From: Varanus komodoensis
Taxonomy: Eukaryota > Chordata > Lepidosauria > Squamata > Varanidae
DNA: 64,000 nt
Assembly (NCBI RefSeq): GCF_004798865.1
Contig: NW_025335268.1
Coordinates: 118,658,880 to 118,722,879, forward strand
Direction of reading: 5' to 3'
A model generated the notes under the pieces. The model saw nothing but the letters and a program-made list of their open reading frames with translations, had not been told where the DNA came from and made no database searches. A program made the translations under genes and the position numbers. Each line of letters opens with the position of its first letter. The stretch's first letter is position 1. This document shows positions 1 to 12,549 of this stretch, piece by piece.

Positions 1-2611
1 ATTCTCTTACACAAAAGGAGGCTAGTTCAATAAAAAGGCATCCTTGTTGCCACTTATTTATCCACATCATTTTCAAGGCACAGTTGTGATCTACTGACTA
101 GCAAGATGCATTCAGTTTTATTTACTACCCCAGCCTTTTCTGAATAATGCTTAACAGCAGAGAAGAAGTAATCCCTGCCTTGTTTTGGTCCAGGAAGCAT
201 GGAGCGTAGCCAAGGATGGATGAGAACAGGAGACAGGCTCTCGATGAATAATGGATTTGGATGCCAGCCCCGGGAAGAACTTGTTGAGCCAGTCCAGCTG
301 CTACTGGTGGCAAGGAAGCAAGCTTCTGTTGACATGACTAAGAGAGCAAGTTGGTGATGCTTATAGAGGCACTAGTCTATCTCCTTGTCATTAATGATTG
401 GTGCACATGCCAGAGCAGTAAAGCCTTGCAGGGAACTTAGGATGGGCCAGTCTTTCACCTATTAAGACTGGCAGTGAGGCAACACTACCTAAAGGGTGTT
501 TGTGCCCCTGCCAACAGGGAATGCTAAGTAGTAGGGAATCCTAGTAGTAGGAAGCAAATCTCGCAAGTACATAAGGCATTTCATCCCCAAGTACTGACAT
601 GATCTCATATTTGGGGGCAATCTAGAATTGCCTGGGTGATCACAGGTCAGGCAAGTTCATGTTAGGATGGCAGACAGGAAATTGCTGCAACATGATCTGT
701 TCCAACATGACTTGCTATGCAAACATGACTGATGGACAATTATCAGCGTGGGATATGAAGTCCAGAATACCTGGTGGTCACACCATTATACAGGTTTGGT
801 TTTTCCACCAAGCTAGATGGTACAGGACAGGAGCAGGAGACAAAAACAACTGCATGATTTGAGGACTACGTAGAATGATAAATGATCATGTCTCAGGGAT
901 CCTGAAGTGTGGCTTGCCAACCCCACAGAACTCTCACAAGGGAAGAGTAGTATTTCAAAGGATCAATTATCTCAGGGTAAGTTTTAAGGTTAGTTCTGGA
1001 CAACTGACTAGTAGGCATGACAGGAATTACATGTGAGTTGGAGCTTCCTATCGCTTCCATTTCTTTATAGTACCCAAAGTTGGGGACTCTGATTTTCCAC
1101 TTTGGGAAGTTACTTGATCTTTAGACATATTGTGCCTCTACTTCAAATTTTGAGAAATACAAGAGGAGGAAGTAGAATCTCACACTTTCTGTTGCTCCTG
1201 CTTTTCCAATGTCCTCAGCTACTTGAAAAGGTGCAGATGAAGGTTGTATATAGTAGGAGACAGAGAGTAAAATGACAAAAAGTGAGGTAGGTGTTTAGCA
1301 GGTATAGTGATAATTAGAATGGAATACTGTATACCGGCAAAGTGAAAGGAAAAGAAATAGGACAGTCAATAAATAAATTGGCTGGATATGCCTAGTAGTG
1401 GTTATTGGGATTTTAAAACAGAGGGTGTGGACATGGGCATGGAAGATTCAATAAGTTTAGAAGAAAAACACACTTACATAAAGTTTGAGCCACATGACCA
1501 CATGTGAATTCAACAGCTACGCATGCATGCACAGTCATTGGTATGCATAAATGTTTTGCTCTATGTGGAGAGTGGTAAGAAAAAGACCACAATAAGTGGT
1601 GTGGTGCTCCTGTATCACATGGGACCATTTGGGTAACACCTCTCAGGAAAACGGTTACCTGCCTCCAAACTTTCAGAGATAAATCCAGCATTACTCAAGC
1701 AGAAGCCTGCAAACAGAATGCAACGTGTTCCTTCTTGCTTTGCCTCTGCAGCATTCTGAGCTGCCCTGATATACATCCTGGAGGGTTTCTGAGCCTTCCT
1801 GGGCATATTTTTGAGGGCACATAGGGGCTGGAGGAGGACAATCTCCCCCCACCCCCCGCCAGTATTACTGATGGAAGATGTGTCATCAGAATGACACCAC
1901 AAGACTCAACAGTTAGTTGGCCTTTGTATAGTTAATTGTCCCAGTGTTCACCAAAGATCCCAGAGCAGCAATACTACCCATTCGCTAATTATCCTAGGGA
2001 GTTTTGGTTTCCTGTGTAGATAATCTCACTTGGGGTGGTAAGGAAAAAAATAACATGATTGTCACCATGAAATGCCACACACAAATTATCCAGAGCCATT
2101 ATTATAGTATTCATACACTACCTTGTTGGATGTGAAGTAACTTTGTATTTCAAATGTAAAGTATTATTTTACAGGGATTAGCCAACTGTAGTCCTCCTTA
2201 AAGTAGACCTGTACAAATGAATGGGTCTACAATGAGAAGTTCTCTAAAGAAGAGCCTGTAGGGTTCAAAACACACTGAAAGTTTCTGGATATTTATATTA
2301 TTACACTATTTTAATCTACTTTTGGAACTTTTTTGGAGCTGTAACATGTGATTCTCCCCTGAGTCTACCAGACAGCCCAAAACAAGAAGTAATGGCTTTA
2401 TTCTGGTTCCAAGGTTCTTTTTTGCAGGTATCTTGCTAGTACTGAAATTACAGATGTTCTTCAGCACAAGTTAAGTCTAGTTCAAGTCCCCTGGTTGAGC
2501 CATACAAGGAATGACAGTCAGTATAGTTGTTTTGTTAAAGCTCACTCACACATACGCATGTACTATGCACTTATAAATATACACAAACACACCTAAGGAT
2601 GAGTTTCTCTC
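1..2611. other. Unassigned non-coding stretch
   Basis: I see no recognisable gene or repeat family here. Open frames are short (under about 100 codons), occur on both strands, and lack domain-like composition. Base composition is ordinary and slightly AT-rich. A short AC-rich run lies near 2545-2600. Confidence 0.5.
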
Positions 2612-2631
2612 CCTCTCTCTCTCTCTCTCTT
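2612..2631. repeat. (CT)n microsatellite
   Basis: A run of about ten CT dinucleotides sits in a longer pyrimidine-rich patch that ends in TTCCTCCCCA. It is a simple repeat with no associated gene. Confidence 0.9.
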
Positions 2632-3065
2632 TCCTCCCCACCACCCATGTGACAGATATGCATACACATTAATTTGACACAAATACACAGTTCAAACACA
2701 CAAGGCCCAGGTGTGACTCACCTATTGTGGATTTAGTACTGGGCACACTGCCAAAATAAAACATTTTCAAACCAAAGCTAGACAGGTTTTGCTCAGCCGA
2801 GGGGGATGTTGGCCTGTCAAGGAATTCCATATACAGGAGCAAACAAGACCCTGCCAATCACAGCAGGGATGGTGTGGGCTCAGTTTTCACCTGTGGGGAG
2901 GGCAACAGAACCAGAAAGCTGGCAGTGAAGTGGATTTTTAGATACTAAAACTTAGCCAGGACACACATTTGGAACCTGTGCTCTTGATCTCAAATGCCAG
3001 GACTTGGCCCTAGAATATTTATATCTAGATAGTAATTGCTAGTTATACTAATAAAAGTATTAAGG

Positions 3066-3084
3066 GCAGAGAGAGAGAGAGAGA
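3066..3084. repeat. (GA)n microsatellite
   Basis: A short uninterrupted run of GA dinucleotides, about nine units, in otherwise unassigned sequence. Confidence 0.85.
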
Positions 3085-3182
3085 AACAGAGTGAGAGAAT
3101 GCTTCAAAACACACGTAGAGTGTGTTACCTTCTCTGTTTGGATAGTTATTGTTATTTACCAATGTCCAGATTTCTCTTTAAT

Positions 3183-3245
3183 ATTTATTATTATTTATTT
3201 GAAGCATTTTTATCCCGTCCTTTACCAGAGTCTCAGGATGTCATG
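3183..3245 (-). mobile_element. L2-type LINE or SINE 3' tail, reverse strand
   Basis: A TTATTATTTATTT stretch is followed by TTTTATCCCGTCC and then a CTCAGGATG-like segment. Read on the minus strand this resembles the 3' end shared by L2-type LINEs and many reptile SINEs: a 'gcgggataaaa' motif running into an AATAA-rich tail. Only the tail is recognisable, so the parent element cannot be named. Confidence 0.4.
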
Positions 3246-4108
3246 ACATCTATGCATTCATTTAAAAACAGAGGAAAAGGTAAACTGAAGTTGCACTGAA
3301 GTTTCCTACGAAGAAGGCGCCTGCCCCAGGTTAGGAGACAACATTTCGAAGTCTGGTCCTCAAGCCAAGTTTTAGCCAGAGCAGTTTCGCTTTAGGAGTG
3401 TAGGGTACAGTCCCTTGCGTGTTGTGACCTGAAAATGGCTACACCCCCCATATACCCTGCCAGCCTTTTTCGGTCTGCACATGCATAGGATTGTACCTCT
3501 ACCTGTGAAGGCTCGACACACATGAGCAGAAAAGGAAATGGGCAGAAAGAAGAGAATCTGCCACCAGAGCTGCACCAAGCTTGTCTTCCACACAGTGTGC
3601 CAGATCCCCTCCCAAAGCACACAACCATAGCACGGCTCGTTTTCTCTTCCTGCGGCATTGTCCCTCTCCGTTCATTCCAGTATTTCCATGACCAGGGTTA
3701 TTCCAGCTCCTGACCTTCTTATTCTTTATTTGTGGTGTACACCATTTTTATGGGCTCACCAAGTGCTGTACTTGCCTTCCCTGTCTGGGGCAGGGGAGAT
3801 GGGCAGGGAAAACATGTCCCATCATTGGCAGGCTTTGCAAAGCAGGGCAGGGACCCTTCAGTTGCTGTCTTGCCTCCCTTTCTGTCCCTGACCTGCAAAT
3901 CCCCCTCCCCTTTCCTGGGGGGAATTAAGTGTGTGGCATATTTTCGTGCCTTCCTGATTATCTTCTTTGCCCTCTTCCTTAAGAAACAAATAGCTGAAAC
4001 TCATGTCTGCTTGGAAGGAAATCACATTATATTCAGTCGCCTTATGCACATCTAGGCCCCCATGATTTCAATGCAGCTAACTCTTGCAAAAGTCTGCAGA
4101 GAGGAACT
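3246..4108. other. Unassigned non-coding stretch
   Basis: Several overlapping open frames of 60-107 codons exist on both strands between 3.4 and 4.05 kb. None shows a recognisable domain, signal peptide or homologous composition, and they shadow one another. I see no gene. Confidence 0.45.
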
Positions 4109-4192
4109 GTTTGTTGTTGTTTTGTCCAATGTAAGGGCGACCCTATGAATGAATGCCTTCCAGAATGTAATGTCTCGTCCTTAACAGCCCTT
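4109..4192 (-). mobile_element. RTE (non-BovB) LINE 3' end, reverse strand
   Basis: The segment opens with TTGTTGTTGTTTTGT and continues through GGGCGACCCTATGAATGAATG to a CGTCCTTAACAGCC-like stretch. On the minus strand this is the characteristic 3' end of a reptile RTE LINE: a 'gggtcgcc' core followed by an (AAC)n tail. The copy is short and strongly 5'-truncated. The same 3' end recurs at 21128-21218 (plus) and 23648-23799 (minus). Confidence 0.65.
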
Positions 4193-6115
4193 GGAAGGAC
4201 AGGAGCAAGCAGCAACACCCGTTCTCTTTCTCCAGGAATTTTGCTTTGTGTGTGTGAGGGTGGGGGCAGAAGGAGCTGGATTTTCCCCCCTGTAACTAAT
4301 TGAACAAGAAACAAAACCCGCAGAAAACCGAAGAACCTTTTCCAGCACTCATCTCACTTCCAGCTCCTCTTGGTCCTTTCTCAAAGAATGGCGAACATAA
4401 GCAAGCCATACTCACTAATAGCTCTGCAGAATATATACGTATGTGAGGGAAATGGCAGGGAAACTGTGGATATCTTGCAACAAGACTTGCTGTGTGGGCT
4501 AGAAATAAGGAATATGGGATGCAGATATGGTAGTACCATGACCAGGTCATTATGAAGTGAAGTTAGGTGAAGATCCAGCCTAGATAAAGGAAGTGAGAGA
4601 AAGACATGTGGGCCTGTTAAGAAAATTATACACCTGAAAACAACAACAATCATAAGCAAAAACAATACAAATGTCAGAAAATAGTGAGGAAGATTGTGGA
4701 GCTCAAAAGGGTGCCCATGTGCTCTATGTACAGAGGACAGTCCTCTATTTGAGGGGCTGCCAGAGGACTGCCCTTGATTTTCAACATATTCTCTATTCAA
4801 AGGGCCATGCGGCCCAAGTTTAGCATAAAGAGACCATCAGGAGGAAGAGTTGGGCCTTGAAGTTGCCCCTCAACCACATCAGGATCACAGACTGGGGAAG
4901 GCACATGGGTTACCTGATTACAGTCTTCTACACAATTGTGAGATGTATTGCATTTCTATTTAAATCATAACAATTACATCTAATGCATTTGTACATATAA
5001 ATTAGTGTATGCAAATTGGTATCCTCTTTTTTGGTGATACATTTTCTCTTTTTTGACTATTCCTAACTGGCCACCCAGAGCTTCCCAGAATGTCTGGGAA
5101 AGACATCCATATTTAATTATGCCTTGCCTGAGTAAGGCCAGCTGTGTGTTTATTTGCACACTTTGATTTCAGCTATTTGTATTCTTTTCTATTTTACTTT
5201 TTTGCAAATCTCTGTTCACTGTTTTGCCTTTACATATATAGAATGTTTGATAGGTGTTATAAACCAAAATCAAAACGCAGCAACTCTCCTTCAGCTGGGA
5301 TACGAGGGGGATCAGAGCAAACAGCAGATGTTGGCATGATAAGGCACCTGATGAGGCCTTCACCTACACAAGGGGCCCACTGCAAGACCTCCTTGACCGC
5401 TGCTACTCCTTGCCTGTGCAGCTTGTGCAGTCACTCATCTTTTCTTCCTACTCCAGGATGTGGAAGAGAAGTGGCACCTGCCACTTGCTTACTCAGTGGC
5501 TTTCTCTTCAGCAAATGGGGAAGGAAGAGTGATCGGAAGGAACAGCAGCAACTTCTGGTAAGGATGCAATGAGGAGGAAGTGGCCCCATGCTGAGGGAGG
5601 TTGGTTCTACCAGGGAGTCATCTTCAAAGACCCTCCACGACCAGGAGCTGGCAATGCATGAACAGCAAGGCCAGAGATTTCCCCCAGGACTGGCAGATGC
5701 TTCATTATCAGACTTTTTCTACCAAATGCTCCTCTTTGCTCTCTCCAGAATACCTGGCTTCTGGCATAGTGCCTGGGTGGGGCAGCTTGTATACCGTATC
5801 AGTGAATGAGTCATTCTTTTCTTCCTCACCCAATTGAAAAGTCTGATATAGTTGATGCCAACTAACAACTCTGAAAAATATATCAGTGTTGCAGATGGGG
5901 AGATTTAGGAGAACTTGGGACCCAAGCTGGCCTATGCAATGAGGTTTGAAAGCCAGTGACCAGCAGAAAATCTTTTACTAGCCCTATTCCTAGAGGATTT
6001 TCTCTAGGAGAAGTTCATTCTACTTCAGTCCTGTGAAATGCTTTTAATTCAAAACACTTCTCTTTGGACATCTTTTGTATGATTTAGTTTATCCTTCCCC
6101 TTGTTTAGTTTGAAG
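4193..6115. other. Unassigned non-coding stretch
   Basis: No recognisable gene or family. A 139-codon minus-strand frame (4381-4800) and a 142-codon plus-strand frame (5144-5572) are open, but their predicted products have no recognisable motifs. Both are compatible with chance frames in sequence of this composition. Confidence 0.45.
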
Positions 6116-6170
6116 CAAAGGTGGGGAATCTCTCACCTGCAGGCCAAATTTGGCCAGCTAGCACAGGCCA
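6116..6170 (+). mobile_element. hAT-like element, one end
   Basis: CAAAGGTGGGGAATC followed by a CTCACCTGCAGGCCAAATTTGGCC segment resembles one end of the common reptile hAT elements that begin CAGGGGTGGGGAACC and continue with a 'ggccaaa' block. I could not find a matching inverted end or an 8-bp target duplication downstream, so only this end is claimed. Confidence 0.4.
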
Positions 6171-9100
6171 TTTATTTGTAACCCAGCTAAGTGCAGGTGT
6201 CAGAACAGAGCATCTGTCGGATTGCCCAGTGAACGTTCACAGATGTTACCTGTCACTTTAAAAACCCAGAGGCTGCAGAAGGGTGTGCAGAACAGGTACC
6301 TCTCCCCTTGCAGCAAGGAAGATTTCAGATGCATCCCACAGCAGATAAGAGGGAAAGACTTGCTAAATGGGAGCGGGTGATGAATGTGCCCTCTTTCCTT
6401 GAGCTCTTTTCACATGGCCAGAAATCTTGTGGACTGAGCAAGGGAAAAGAGAGCAAGGTCAAGCCTGCTGCCCCCAGTTCTGACTTCCAAGTGTTCACTG
6501 GCTCTGTCTCCTCCATGTACCCACCTTGCATATTTTTTAAGCCATATGAAATCTCTCTCTCTCTCATTGGCCCTGGAAGACTAAAGATGCTTTACTGAAT
6601 GCTGAGGCATTCAGTGGAAGCCGAAATGGAAATATCATAAGAGGGGTCTGCAGCATCGCCGTGTCAGCTGTCTGGTGTAGAGTAAGAACACGTGATAATT
6701 CTGCCATGTGAATGCACACCTGTAATGCAAAGGGGAGTGGGGATAGCTGAGACATCAGTAAATCATCTCTTCTCATCTCAATTGCTGTTTGTGAGACTTA
6801 AGCCAAAGAGTAAGGGAATGGGAAGGTGCTGTGTAGCTAGGATTTCTAGAACCTACCATCCTTTAAATTAATATTTTGTCTGCCTTGGCTATTCGAGATT
6901 GCTCTGATGATAAACTGGTCCTCCAGTATCCCTGACTTAGGGAAAGGAGTGCGACTGTGCTGAAAAAAGTACCACCAGGCCATGACAGAGTAAGACACCC
7001 TGGCATCCTCCTAGAACAGCTGATCCCAGTAAACAAGCGCTTCTGAGTCACACCTGGCAGGAATGTGGAAAATGCAGTGAAACCAAAATGCCGTATGGGG
7101 ACCGGACAGGATGGAGCATGCCATGGCAACTGGGGTTCATGCAAACAAGCCTGCTCTATAAGAACCGGTCCTTGGAAGAACAAAGAGAGATTGTAGGGTG
7201 ATTGGGTGCCCAACAGTACTCATTAGGAGTGTGGGTAGATAGGCAAGCCACCAAACTCCTTCTTGTAGCCTTTGGAATGCTAGTAAGAGGGAGCCATGGA
7301 AGCAGCATATGCAACACCTCTGGGGAAGGTGAAATTTGGAGTTGTTGATCCTCTGGTTTCCCATCTATCATATCCAGTGTGGAGAAAAACACATTCGGAA
7401 ATGCGAAAGAACATCTCTGGTAGGCTGAGTTATAAACTAGGCTCCTGAATGTTTTCCTCCCTTATGGGCTGTTGTCCTTTAACATGTAAAAGGAATAATA
7501 GGTCAAAGTACCTCTCATAACTTGCCATTTGAGTGCCTCCCCCTGTTATCAGTATTGAGTCATTGCAGGCAGCTCATTTTTTGAAAGCATTTGTTTAACC
7601 AAGGTTGTATTCTTATGAATAATTAGACACTTTGCCTAACTCTGTAGGATCAGGTTGCCGGGCTGGTGTCAAGGGGAGGCAGGCAGCCCGATCGGGGCCC
7701 AGGGACAGCCGCCCCCTGGAGCTGCTATTCCTCTCCACAACTGCACCATGCTTGTTCATCCACCTCTTGCTCTGCCCAGTCCACAGGTGGCATGAGAGGA
7801 GCCGCAGCAAATGTACTGCCTGCTTGCTCCCTGGCTCTCTACCAGTCCAGCAAGTCAGTGGGAGCAATGAGGAGTAACAGCAACCAGTGATGTGCTGAGA
7901 AGGCACTGAGAAAGGAGCCCTTCAGGGGTATCTTATCCAAGAACCCCAGACCTGGAGCTGGCATTGTCATGCTGCCAGTAGCTATAACAGGACCAAATGG
8001 AAATGTAACAGGATGTCATGAAACGGGTGAGAAGTAGGTCCTTATGGAATATTGACAAGAGTGTTCTGATGGAGGGTGTTCCTATCGAGGGGAAGGAGGA
8101 GGGAAAAATCCACAGTTGTAGCCCTTCTGTCCCACTGTGTCCTGGGTAGGAGGTGTGCTTTTTTCTTTTTCTTTTAACCTTTCCTTCAGTCCTCTCTCAT
8201 TGACTCCATTAGGAGAGAATCTGGAGGCAATCAGATACGTCTTCCCTTGGGTTGTTGCATTTCCTGGTCTGTTTCAGAAATACATTGGGGAAAAAGAAGA
8301 CTTAGGATTCTGTGGATTCACAGCTTTCTCCCACAATATGCCTGTAGAACATCCTGATCCCAACTCCACTGCTGGCCTTGTAGCACCAGTGATACAGCAA
8401 TAATGATAGCTTTCCACTGGTGCAAAGCACTTGTTCTGCACTTCGTCCTGCCCCTGTGGTGTCCTCCCTCTCCACAGCAAGAAAGGAAATCCACAGGTTC
8501 CTACAAGCCTCTACTGGGGATCACTGGTTTGTTCCTTAAACCTCAGATTTAGAATCTAAATTTAAAAGTGCTTTAGGTTTCCACACAAAGCTGTATGTTT
8601 TATCTCACAGGTTCTCCTACCAACTATCTATCATTCTACTGGTCCAAATCATAAAACTACCTTCTAGCAGATAACCAGTATTACAGATATGGAAAACCAA
8701 TAAACGTCAGAGCCAGCCCAACCTCACCACTAGAAACTTCAGGATCTGCCCACAAACTACAAAATACTCCACTCCATGAGTTGCCCGAATTCTCCTTCTG
8801 AAATCTAAAACAGATTTAGGGTTTGAGTCCAGGATCTGCCTTCCACAAATGGAAAGACTCTGGTTATGGAAGGTGCTTCTGACCACTTTTTGAGGATCAC
8901 TCCCTGCCCCTCTCATACCACACCTTCCTCAGTGCTACACAATCCTCCCTAGCATTTTCAGTGGATTGGAGGAGCTGCTACGGATGCTCCTAAATCTGGA
9001 TCCCATCCCAGATTTTGATTTTTTCAAATGGGCCAAATATTCCAAAAAAGGAAGGAAAACTACAGGAACATTTTGTAGAAGTTTTTTTTCCAGTTCATGC

Positions 9101-10480
9101 AGAAAAATAGCTTCTTGTGAGCACATTTTAAAGGCCTGCCTCCTGGGACTGTTGTATCGATGGAAACTAAACAGCACAGGAGAAACTACAGGCATACTAT
9201 CAGCTGACTCAGTGGCAGTGGTGGTATGGCGCAGTCCACTAAGATGGGCGCGGTTGGGAGTGGGAGGGCTGAGGTAGGTCAGCAGGGGTTCTTGTTTAGT
9301 TACTGGCAATAAGGCAGATATGGCATTTATTTCTAGCTCGCGACCTACACACTGCAGGCTGTATCTCTCCATTGATAATTTTCTTAGAACTGGCACGGGT
9401 CCAGCCCAAGCCTAAGAGTACCCAAGCACCTTTATTATTTACATGCATGGGCATGAGCTGAAAGAGTAGGGCGCTTGAAGGAAAACCACCATATTGGCAA
9501 AGTGCATTGCCTTCGAGCTCTGAGGGCAGGAAAGAATTACAGATCTGAACAGCAAAGGTATTGTTGGAAGCGTGCACTCATCTGCTTTATTTTATGTTGT
9601 TTACTAAAGCAATTTGTCTTTGATTCAGATAAGCTGGGACAGTTTTCAAGTGGCAAATGGCCTAGTACAGAAAGTGAGATGCTGATGTGGCTTTTGGATG
9701 CCAGTTGTTGTTTCTCATCAAGGACAGAGTTGTTCAGTGAAAAACATGCTTGCACGGAAAGTCCAATCAGTTTTTCACAAGATTTTTTGCAAGTATTCCA
9801 AAGACCAGGAGGGGCTCCCAGGATCACTGAGAGAAGATGGATGCATGCCCTGAGTCCCTACACTTGAAAGCTAAGGGTAGGGGAAATGGGAAACAAGAGA
9901 TGAGCAGGGAGATGGGATGGGAAACAAGAGATGGGCAGTGTACAATGTTATTTATGTACCTGAATTTATTTATTTATGTATTTATAATATTTATATACTG
10001 CTTAATATAGTAACACTTCTGCTAGTGATAATCTCTCTCTCTCTTTCTCTTTGACTAGAGTTGTGCTCCAATGTAGGAAAGGGGGAGCAAAGAGCCTGCA
10101 AATAAGTTTTAAAAGACTAAAATCATACAAAAGATTTGGCAAATGGATGAGGGCAGGGTTATCGCTACAGTGCTTGCAGTGGTTTGTATTACAGATTTGT
10201 GCGCATGTGCACACACATGCAGACACACATACACCAGGCCTTTGTATTGGAACCACATATTATACTTCCTGTAAAGTATTTTTAAAAATAAAATCATGCA
10301 AGTTTTTAAAAGGTGTTTAAATGCAAGGGAAAATTCTGTCATTTATATCACAAAAATAGCTAGTAAGGTTCCATGTAGCTATGATCCTTTGGATTGTTCT
10401 TTCTACTTCAGGGATGAATAGCATTTCCTAAGATATGAAAGCTTGTATACTGAATAGTATACTAGGAAAACAGGAAAAGG
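6171..10480. other. Unassigned stretch, with an open frame on the minus strand near 9 kb
   Basis: Mostly unassigned. Three things stand out: a GC-rich patch around 7645-7745 of unknown origin; an open minus-strand frame of 153 codons (8935-9396) overlapped by a 103-codon plus-strand frame (8966-9277); and an imperfect tandem duplication around 9886-9935 with unit GGGAAACAAGAGATG plus spacer. The 153-codon frame has no recognisable domain, so I do not call a gene. AT-rich TTTATTTATTTATG sequence near 9965-10010 looks like a LINE or SINE tail. Confidence 0.4.
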
Positions 10481-10575
10481 GATTTCTCAGTGGTGGTGAT
10501 CTGCCTTTGGAATGCTCTGCTCTGCCTGGGGAACCTCTTTTGGCACTTGACTTACAGAACTTTCAATAAGCTAGC
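10481..10575 (+). mobile_element. L2-type LINE fragment, C-terminal coding end
   Basis: The plus-strand translation around 10483-10570 reads approximately FSVVVICLWNALLCLGN, followed by a leucine/phenylalanine-rich stretch. This resembles the conserved C-terminus of L2-type reverse transcriptase proteins, whose family pattern is F-S-V-A-A-P-x-L-W-N-x-L-P. The fragment is short and degraded, and its boundaries are approximate. Confidence 0.5.
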
Positions 10576-11858
10576 CCCCCAAAAGAGATGGATAGCTAAA
10601 CGGGGAAGACAAAAAAGGACAGTTTTAGGTCAGATTAGCACATAAATTTATAAGTGTGCATGCACATTTGAAAATAATAGTATACTGTGAATAAATCTCC
10701 ACATGGTGAAGAAGACTGTGACTGTTCAATCTGCTGTCCAGCTCTGACTCTTGATGGACAACTTCAAGAATCCAACTCTCCCTTCTCATGGTTCTTGCTC
10801 CTGAAACTGGACTTGGTCTGCACAGCCCTTCAGACAGAGGACTCCTTCACATATAGGATGGTTCTCTCCAAAGTAGGCCACACTACCTGGCTCCCACAAG
10901 TATCCTGCCAGCTGCATTCTGCAATTCCTGGAATTATGTTCTTAACTTCCTTCTAAAGTCAGATCCAGATGGTCTGCTGAACTCATCAAACAGGGATTGT
11001 GCTTGCGCTTTCATTTCTCTTCACTACTAGAATCACGTTTGCTCCAACCATTTGTGGGTTTGTTTGTAATTTGATGTGAAATAATTAGTTATAATTAGAT
11101 GTTCCAATGGCAGATGCACCCATTGGCTTGGAAACTGAGTGAAAGGGACGGGCTGGACAGCTCCCACATGCAGCCCAAATACTACTACAGCCTTGCTGAA
11201 TTAAGTTAGCAAGTGTCCTTTTCAGATGCAGTGTCCCATTGTCTCTGTCACTTACTGCAAAGAACTATGGGACAGACAGAACATTGTGTATGTTAGGAAT
11301 GCAGCACAAGAAGACAGGAATCAGAGCATCTCAAAGGCGTTTTGCTGAGAGGTTGCCACAGGTGTCTGTGCATTCGCAGGAGCAAAACAAAAAATCCTTT
11401 GCAATGGATATTGTTATCTAAGGAGAACAGGGTGGGGAGGAAATGCTAATGTGGCAGTGTTTCAGAGGAGCATCAGAACTGCACTCAAACATCATGTTCT
11501 TTGCATGGATCTAGAGTGTGTGGAAGTATTTGCTGATGGTGATGGGACATGAAAGGGCTCCTCACCAGCAAGATGGCTACACCATGCCAGAGACAAGTGA
11601 GCCAACAATGCAAGATCAGAGGAAATCTATCTATCTAGATTGTTTCATCAATGACAAACAAGTTCAACAGGATTAAAGAAGGAATGAAGCAATTAAGGAA
11701 AGAGGAAGAATGTCCCCAGACAACAGCCATTTGGAAAGTAATCAGTGTGTTAATTCAAACAAGCAAAGCCATCACTAACTGCATCAGTGATTTTGAAATG
11801 GAATGTAGCACAGTATGGTTGTGCCATGACTGAGAGGAGAAACATATTTGCAGTTTGG
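10576..11858. other. Unassigned non-coding stretch
   Basis: No recognisable gene or repeat family. Open frames are at most about 89 codons, with no recognisable motif. Confidence 0.45.
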
Positions 11859-12103
11859 TAGAGCCAGCATGGTATAATGGAGAGAGTACAGGACTGGGAC
11901 TGATGAGATCAGCATTCTAGTCCTCATGCAGCCATGAAGTTCATTGGGTGACTTTGGGCTGGCCACCAACAGTCAGCATAATCTACCTCATGGGGTTGTT
12001 GTGAGGATACAATGGAGAGGAGGCAGACCATGTAAGCCAGCATGGTTTCCTTGCAGAAGGAAAAAGGTGGGGTATAAAAATAATAAATAAATAGATAAAT
12101 AAT
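11859..12103 (+). mobile_element. tRNA-derived SINE (CORE-like body, L2-like tail)
   Basis: The element begins with a degraded tRNA-like head (AGAGCCAGCATGGTATAATGG, with a B-box-like region ATTCTAGTCCTC). It continues with a CORE/MIR-like body (GGGTGACTTTGGGC, then ACCTCATGGGGTTGTTGTGAGGAT) and ends in GGGGTATAAAAATAATAAATAAAT. That is the standard layout of a squamate SINE. A second SINE of the same type follows directly. RNA polymerase III would have used the internal A and B boxes; the B box here is decayed, so this copy is probably silent. Confidence 0.8.
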
Positions 12104-12338
12104 GGGAGAGCCAGTATGATGTAGTGGTTAAGGGCACAGGTCTGGGACTTAGGTGATCTGGGTTCTAGTCCCCGCTTGGCCATGGAGCCAACTGGGTGAC
12201 TTTGGGCCAGTCACAGACTCTCATTCCAACCTACCTCACAGGGTTGTTGTTGTGGGGATAAGATGGAGGAGGAGAATGATGTAAGCTGCCTTGAGTCCTT
12301 TGTAGGAAAAAGGCCGGATATAAATCGGGGGGGGGGGG
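12104..12338 (+). mobile_element. tRNA-derived SINE with a poly-G end
   Basis: The head GAGAGCCAGTATGATGTAG is followed by a B-box-like GGTTCTAGTCC near 12161. The body contains GGGTGACTTTGGGCCAGTC and ACCTCACAGGGTTGTTGTTG, and the 3' end reads GCCGGATATAAATC followed by about twelve G residues. Most copies of this family end in A-rich or AAAT repeats, so the G run is odd. It abuts the SINE ending at 12103, giving a head-to-tail pair. Confidence 0.85.
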
Positions 12339-12549
12339 AGTCTACAGGTGGATCCTTCCTTAAAAATGCTAATTTAAGCTCACATCTTGACTTCCCATAA
12401 GAACATGCACAAAGTGGCTAGTGACAATAAAATAAATACAAAAATACATATGAAGTATATTAGAATATAAAACTAAAGCAGATAAAAATAGGTCAATAGA
12501 ACAGTAGTGTTTTGTTTTGTTTTGTTTCTTGGTTAGAACAATTAGAAAG

